This document shows, piece by piece, positions 60,948 through 64,000 of a DNA stretch of 64,000 bases; the first letter of the stretch is position 1, and each line of letters opens with the position of its first letter. Source of the stretch: Pseudomonas sp. CFBP13508 (lineage in GTDB: Bacteria > Pseudomonadota > Gammaproteobacteria > Pseudomonadales > Pseudomonadaceae); assembly GCF_005233515.1 (NCBI RefSeq), contig NZ_QFZZ01000014.1, positions 1 through 64,000 of the forward strand, read 5' to 3'. The notes under the pieces are model-generated. The model made no database searches and was not told where the DNA came from. It saw only the letters and a list, made by a program, of their open reading frames with translations. The position numbers and the translations under genes are program-made.

Positions 60948-61029
60948 TAGGAGCTGTCGAGTGAAACGAGGCTGCGATCTTTCGATTTACGCATGAAATC
61001 AAGATCAAAAGCGTGCCGCAGCTCCTACA
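60948..61029. repeat. Degenerate REP pair, GATCGCAGCC family
   Basis: GTAGGAGCTG...GGCTGCGATCTTTCGAT and the inverted GATCAAAAGC...GCAGCTCCTAC can still pair, but internal stretches differ (GTCGAGTGAAACGA replaces the usual CCGAAG). It looks like an older or variant copy. Confidence 0.75.
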
Positions 61030-61043
61030 AAAATCATGCGCAC

Positions 61044-61087
61044 AAAAAACAGGCCGTGAAGCGCATGCTCCACGGCCTGTTTTTGTT
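61044..61087. terminator. Bidirectional terminator between mtnC and the DUF3509 gene
   Basis: AAACAGGCCGTG and CACGGCCTGTTT form a 12-bp perfect stem with a 12-nt loop; A-runs precede and T-runs follow, so it can end both convergent transcripts. Confidence 0.9.
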
Positions 61088-61096
61088 TAAAGCAGA

Positions 61097-61375
61097 TTAC
61101 AGCGAGTGATACGTCGGCAGAGCAAAACGCTGCTGGCTCTGCAGCATTGCAATTTGCGGCAGCTCGCTGGCTTGTTCGGCCAGGTCGCGGCGGATCGCGC
61201 TGATCGCCCACGAAAGTTGGTCACCGGCGTGCAGCTGCTGATACGAGAGTGCGCGTTTGAAGACTTTGCCGTCGCTGCTACGCAAAGTGAGCAGGATGCC
61301 ACCGTCAGGACGTGGGGCAGTGCTCACTTCGTAGTTGGAGAACAGCGATGTAAATTTTTCTTGAATCAGGCTCAT
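61097..61375 (-). CDS. DUF3509-type small protein
   Basis: This 92-residue soluble protein starts at MSLIQEKFTSLFSNYEV with GGAG upstream; the much longer open frame beyond it has no start signal. GGILLTLRSSDGKVFKRALS and ISAIRRDLAEQASELP fit my memory of DUF3509, a family common in Pseudomonas and of unknown function. The beta-then-helix pattern suggests a small alpha/beta domain. A terminator lies directly downstream. It is divergent from the acyl-CoA synthetase gene across a 385-bp gap. Confidence 0.72.
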   Translation of the reverse strand: MSLIQEKFTSLFSNYEVSTAPRPDGGILLTLRSSDGKVFKRALSYQQLHAGDQLSWAISAIRRDLAEQASELPQIAMLQSQQRFALPTYHSL

Positions 61376-61760
61376 GTCATCAGCTCCGTATGTACTTGAA
61401 TGGCAAGCATGCGGAGGTAGTTGCAGCGTTTGTGCCAGTATTGATGCGAATAAAATCCCTTTAAAATCAATAAGTTGAAGGCATTGCATTTTGCAGGCGT
61501 CGTGCAATCTGCATGAATGGCCATCGTGCATCCTGCATTTTGCGTGATTTTTCTTCGTACAACGGAACCAAACGTCCGTACCAGAATCCGCTCTTCCCCG
61601 TCGGCGCGACGGGATACAAATCATTGCAAAAACCGCGTGTACAGCCTCGCGAGCACTGACGTACTTTCCTTCTCGACCCACGGCGTAAACGCGTCGGTCG
61701 CAGTCATTACCCGATAACAAGAACAGCGGTCTGCACGTCAGGATCGAACGGGGAGCTTTC
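61376..61760. other. Intergenic region upstream of the acyl-CoA synthetase gene
   Basis: No gene is supported in these 385 bp. TGCATTTTGC occurs twice in direct orientation, near 61483 and 61540, with related TGCATGAATGG and GTGCATCC words between. The spacing of near 56 bp is close to five helical turns, so it may be a regulatory array, but no known site is matched. AT-rich segments at 61440-61480 may hold the DUF3509 promoter. Confidence 0.4.
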
Positions 61761-63599
61761 ATGCGTCACGCACCAAGCGACACGATTACCTGGGGCATGA
61801 TGCTCCGCAAACTGCCGATGATCGCCAAGGCCATCCCCCGGGTGGTCAAAGGCATGAAGGTGGCCAACGTCACGGATCCGACCCAAACGTGCGGCCTGGG
61901 CTGGACGTTCGAGCAGGCGACGCGGCGCAATCCCGATGGTGTGGCGTTGTTGCAGGGCGACGTGGCGTTGACCTACACGCAGGTCAACCAGTGGGCCAAT
62001 CGCATTGCGCATTACCTGAGCGAGCAAGGCATCGGCAAGGGCGATGTGGTCGCGGTGTTCATCGAGAACCGTGCGGAATTGCTGGTGACAATCCTGGCGC
62101 TGGCCAAGCTCGGCGCGGTGAGTGCGCTGCTCAATACCTCGTTGATGCGCGACACGCTTGTTCACAGCATCAATCTGGTTGCGCCGGTGGCTATTGTGGT
62201 TGGCGAAGAACTGACCGCTGCCTATGCCGGCGTGCGTGATCAGGTTGCGATCGCAGCGCCGCGCACCTGGTTCGTCGCCGATCAGGACACCCACAGCCAT
62301 CCGGGCATCGCGCCTGAGGGCTACGTCAATCTGATCAGCGCCAGTGCCGACGCCAGCAGTGATAACCCACCGAGCAGTGCGCAGATTTTCTTCGACGATC
62401 CGTGTTTCTACATCTACACCTCCGGCACCACCGGCCTGCCCAAGGCCGGGGTGTTCAAGCATGGACGCTGGATGCGCAGTTCGGCGAGCTTCGGCATGAT
62501 CGCCCTCGATATGCGCCCGGATGATGTCGTTTACTGCACCTTGCCGCTGTACCACGCCACGGGCCTGTGCGTGTGCTGGGGATCGGCAATCAACGGCGCC
62601 TCGGGTTTCGCCATCCGCCGCAAGTTCAGCGCCAGCCAGTTCTGGGGAGACGTGCGCCGCTATCGCGCGACCACCATCGGCTACGTCGGCGAACTGTGTC
62701 GCTATCTGGTCGAGCAACCGCTCAGCGCCGATGACAGCCGCCACGATGTACGCAAGATGATCGGCAATGGTTTGCGTCCTGGTGCCTGGGCCGAGTTCAA
62801 GACGCGTTTTGCCGTCGAGCACATCTGCGAGTTGTATGCCGCGAGCGACGGCAACATCGGTTTCACCAACATCCTCAATTTCGACAACACCGTCGGTTTT
62901 TCGCTGATGGCGTGGGAGTTGGTCGCTTACGATCATGACAGTGGCGAGCCGTTGCGCGGCGCAGATGGTTTCATGCGCAAGGTCGGCAAGGGCGAGCAAG
63001 GCCTGCTGCTGGCGCGGATCGACGACAAGGCACCGCTGGACGGTTACACCGATCCGCAGAAAACCGCCCGCGTCGTCCTTCACGATGTGTTCAACAAGGG
63101 CGATCGCTTTTTCAACACCGGCGACCTGCTGCGCAATATCGGTTTCGGCCATGCGCAGTTCGTTGATCGCCTCGGCGATACCTATCGCTGGAAGGGTGAA
63201 AACGTGTCGACCACCGAAGTCGAAAACCTGTTGCTGCAACATCCATTGATTGCTGAAGCCGTGGCCTACGGTGTGGAAATTCCCAACACCAACGGGCGTG
63301 CGGGGATGGCTGCAATTACTCCCGCCGAATCCTTGGCCACGCTGGATTTCGCTGAACTGCTGAGTTTCGTCCGGCAACGTATGCCGGCTTATGCCGTGCC
63401 GTTGTTCTTGCGGGTGAAAGTGAAAATGGAAACCACCGGGACCTTCAAATACCAGAAGACTCGCCTGAAAACGGAAGGCTTTGACCCCGGGCTTACGGGC
63501 GATGACCCGATCTTCGCCTGGTTGCCCGGCAGCGAAACCTATGTGCATGTCAGTGAGCAAATCCTCGCTGAAATTCAACAGGGCAAACATCGATATTGA
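61761..63599 (+). CDS. Long-chain acyl-CoA synthetase (FATP/FadD6-like)
   Basis: This 612-residue AMP-forming enzyme starts at ATG after GGGGAG. Motifs are in the usual order: YIYTSGTTGLPKAG (P-loop, about 218-231), YHATGLCVCWGSAI, ELYAASDGNIGFTN (A5-like, with Ser-Asp replacing the common Thr-Glu), NTGDLLRNIGFG (ribose-binding Asp), YRWKGENVSTTEVEN and a C-terminal FKYQKTRLKTEGFDP with the catalytic Lys. It activates fatty acids to acyl-CoA. The layout matches very-long-chain/FATP-type synthetases rather than FadD1/FadD2. Length is usual. The role in Pseudomonas could be uptake of unusual fatty acids; not shown here. Confidence 0.9.
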   Translation: MRHAPSDTITWGMMLRKLPMIAKAIPRVVKGMKVANVTDPTQTCGLGWTFEQATRRNPDGVALLQGDVALTYTQVNQWANRIAHYLSEQGIGKGDVVAVFIENRAELLVTILALAKLGAVSALLNTSLMRDTLVHSINLVAPVAIVVGEELTAAYAGVRDQVAIAAPRTWFVADQDTHSHPGIAPEGYVNLISASADASSDNPPSSAQIFFDDPCFYIYTSGTTGLPKAGVFKHGRWMRSSASFGMIALDMRPDDVVYCTLPLYHATGLCVCWGSAINGASGFAIRRKFSASQFWGDVRRYRATTIGYVGELCRYLVEQPLSADDSRHDVRKMIGNGLRPGAWAEFKTRFAVEHICELYAASDGNIGFTNILNFDNTVGFSLMAWELVAYDHDSGEPLRGADGFMRKVGKGEQGLLLARIDDKAPLDGYTDPQKTARVVLHDVFNKGDRFFNTGDLLRNIGFGHAQFVDRLGDTYRWKGENVSTTEVENLLLQHPLIAEAVAYGVEIPNTNGRAGMAAITPAESLATLDFAELLSFVRQRMPAYAVPLFLRVKVKMETTGTFKYQKTRLKTEGFDPGLTGDDPIFAWLPGSETYVHVSEQILAEIQQGKHRY

Positions 63600-63694
63600 G
63601 TGTGGCTATCGGGATGCTCGGAAAAAACCGAGTGACAGCCACCGTCGCGCTCGGGAAACTGTCGGCTTTCCGATAGACCGAAATGGAGTGCCCC

Positions 63695-64000
63695 ATGTCC
63701 GACCAAAGCCGCCAGATGACCCCTGAAGAAGCTGCCGAATTCACCGAGCAGGTTTTCAACAAGGCGCGCGACGGTGATGCCGAGATGCTTGATCGCCTGG
63801 TCACCGCCGGGCTGCCGGTGAACCTGAAAAACAGCAAGGGCGACACCTTGTTGATGCTCGCCAGCTACTACGGCCATGTCGATGCGGTGAAGGTCCTGCT
63901 TAAACACAAGGCCGATCCGGAAATGCGCAATGGCAACGGCCAGAGCCCGATTGCCGGCGCTGCGTTCAAGGGCGATCTGGCGGTGGTCAAGGCGCTGGTC
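63695..64000 (+). CDS. Ankyrin-repeat protein, 3' end outside window
   Basis: The frame is open to the last base; 102 residues are visible. Start ATG at 63695 with GGAG at 7-bp spacing. After an N-terminal helix (MTPEEAAEFTEQVFNKARDG) come ankyrin repeats: DAEMLDRLVTAGLPVNLKN, then GDTLLMLASYYGHVDAVKVL and NGQSPIAGAAFKGDLAVVKA. No signal peptide is seen. Proteins of this size with few repeats in Pseudomonas (AnkB-like) are linked to catalase KatB, but the neighbour downstream is not in the window. The function is inferred only as protein binding. Confidence 0.85.
   Translation, partial: MSDQSRQMTPEEAAEFTEQVFNKARDGDAEMLDRLVTAGLPVNLKNSKGDTLLMLASYYGHVDAVKVLLKHKADPEMRNGNGQSPIAGAAFKGDLAVVKALV

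Noticed and set aside
61707..63590. 627-codon open frame on the minus strand
   Set aside because: It is the antisense shadow of the acyl-CoA synthetase gene, which has all its family motifs. The shadow product is His/Gln/Gly/Val-rich without family features.

Overview
The window is chromosomal DNA of a GC-rich Pseudomonas, most likely from the P. fluorescens group. The evidence is the core gene content and order (prc, apeB, an RluA-type synthase, minCDE, lpxL, folE, prmB, aroC, mtnBDC), the dense intergenic REP-like inverted repeats of types usual in that group (cores GCGAGCAGGCTCGC, GATCGCAGCC..GGCAGCTCCTAC and GGCAAGCCAGCTCCCACA), and the codon use. No rRNA, tRNA, CRISPR array, IS element or prophage was recognised.

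Layout. (1) 1-3008: the 3' end of an Rhs-repeat toxin gene with an AT-rich variable C-terminal toxin tip and its putative immunity gene. (2) 3046-8137: an EAL-CBS-GGDEF protein, the tail-specific protease Prc and a quinone oxidoreductase. (3) 8234-14686: a HAD phosphatase, a PotA-type ABC importer, an alkaline-phosphatase-superfamily hydrolase and a divergent GntR/HutC regulator. The shared promoter region carries two divergent Pho-box-like elements and two copies of a TGGTCTAG-type operator, so this looks like a phosphate-starvation system for importing and hydrolysing an organophosphorus compound. (4) 15137-27770: housekeeping and envelope genes (M20 hydrolase, MscS channel, ApeB, a two-gene LPS-modification insert, pseudouridine synthase, MinCDE, lauroyltransferase, patatin).

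(5) 27862-36774: a nearly complete urate-to-glyoxylate pathway. It has two Tsx-like outer-membrane channels, an NCS2 permease, PuuD, AllA, allantoicase, UraD, PuuE and the divergent UraH. A second purine permease lies at 43358-44707. Three promoters in this set carry the palindrome TTGT(A/G)TACAA, which suggests one repressor. (6) 36927-50304: an accessory region with two long paralogous proteins of about 1,170-1,180 residues that combine a hydrophobic pore-like segment with RTX-like repeats, plus a 620-residue companion. LysE, NCS2, MarR and aminotransferase genes lie between the two paralogues. (7) 50722-64000: a glutaredoxin-like protein, FolE, an Smr protein, an isochorismatase-like hydrolase, PrmB, AroC, an MFS transporter, the methionine-salvage genes mtnB-mtnD-mtnC, a DUF3509 protein, an acyl-CoA synthetase and the start of an ankyrin-repeat gene.

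All calls come from reading the sequence and from remembered family knowledge; no database search was run. Comparisons with P. aeruginosa gene order are from memory and are marked as such.
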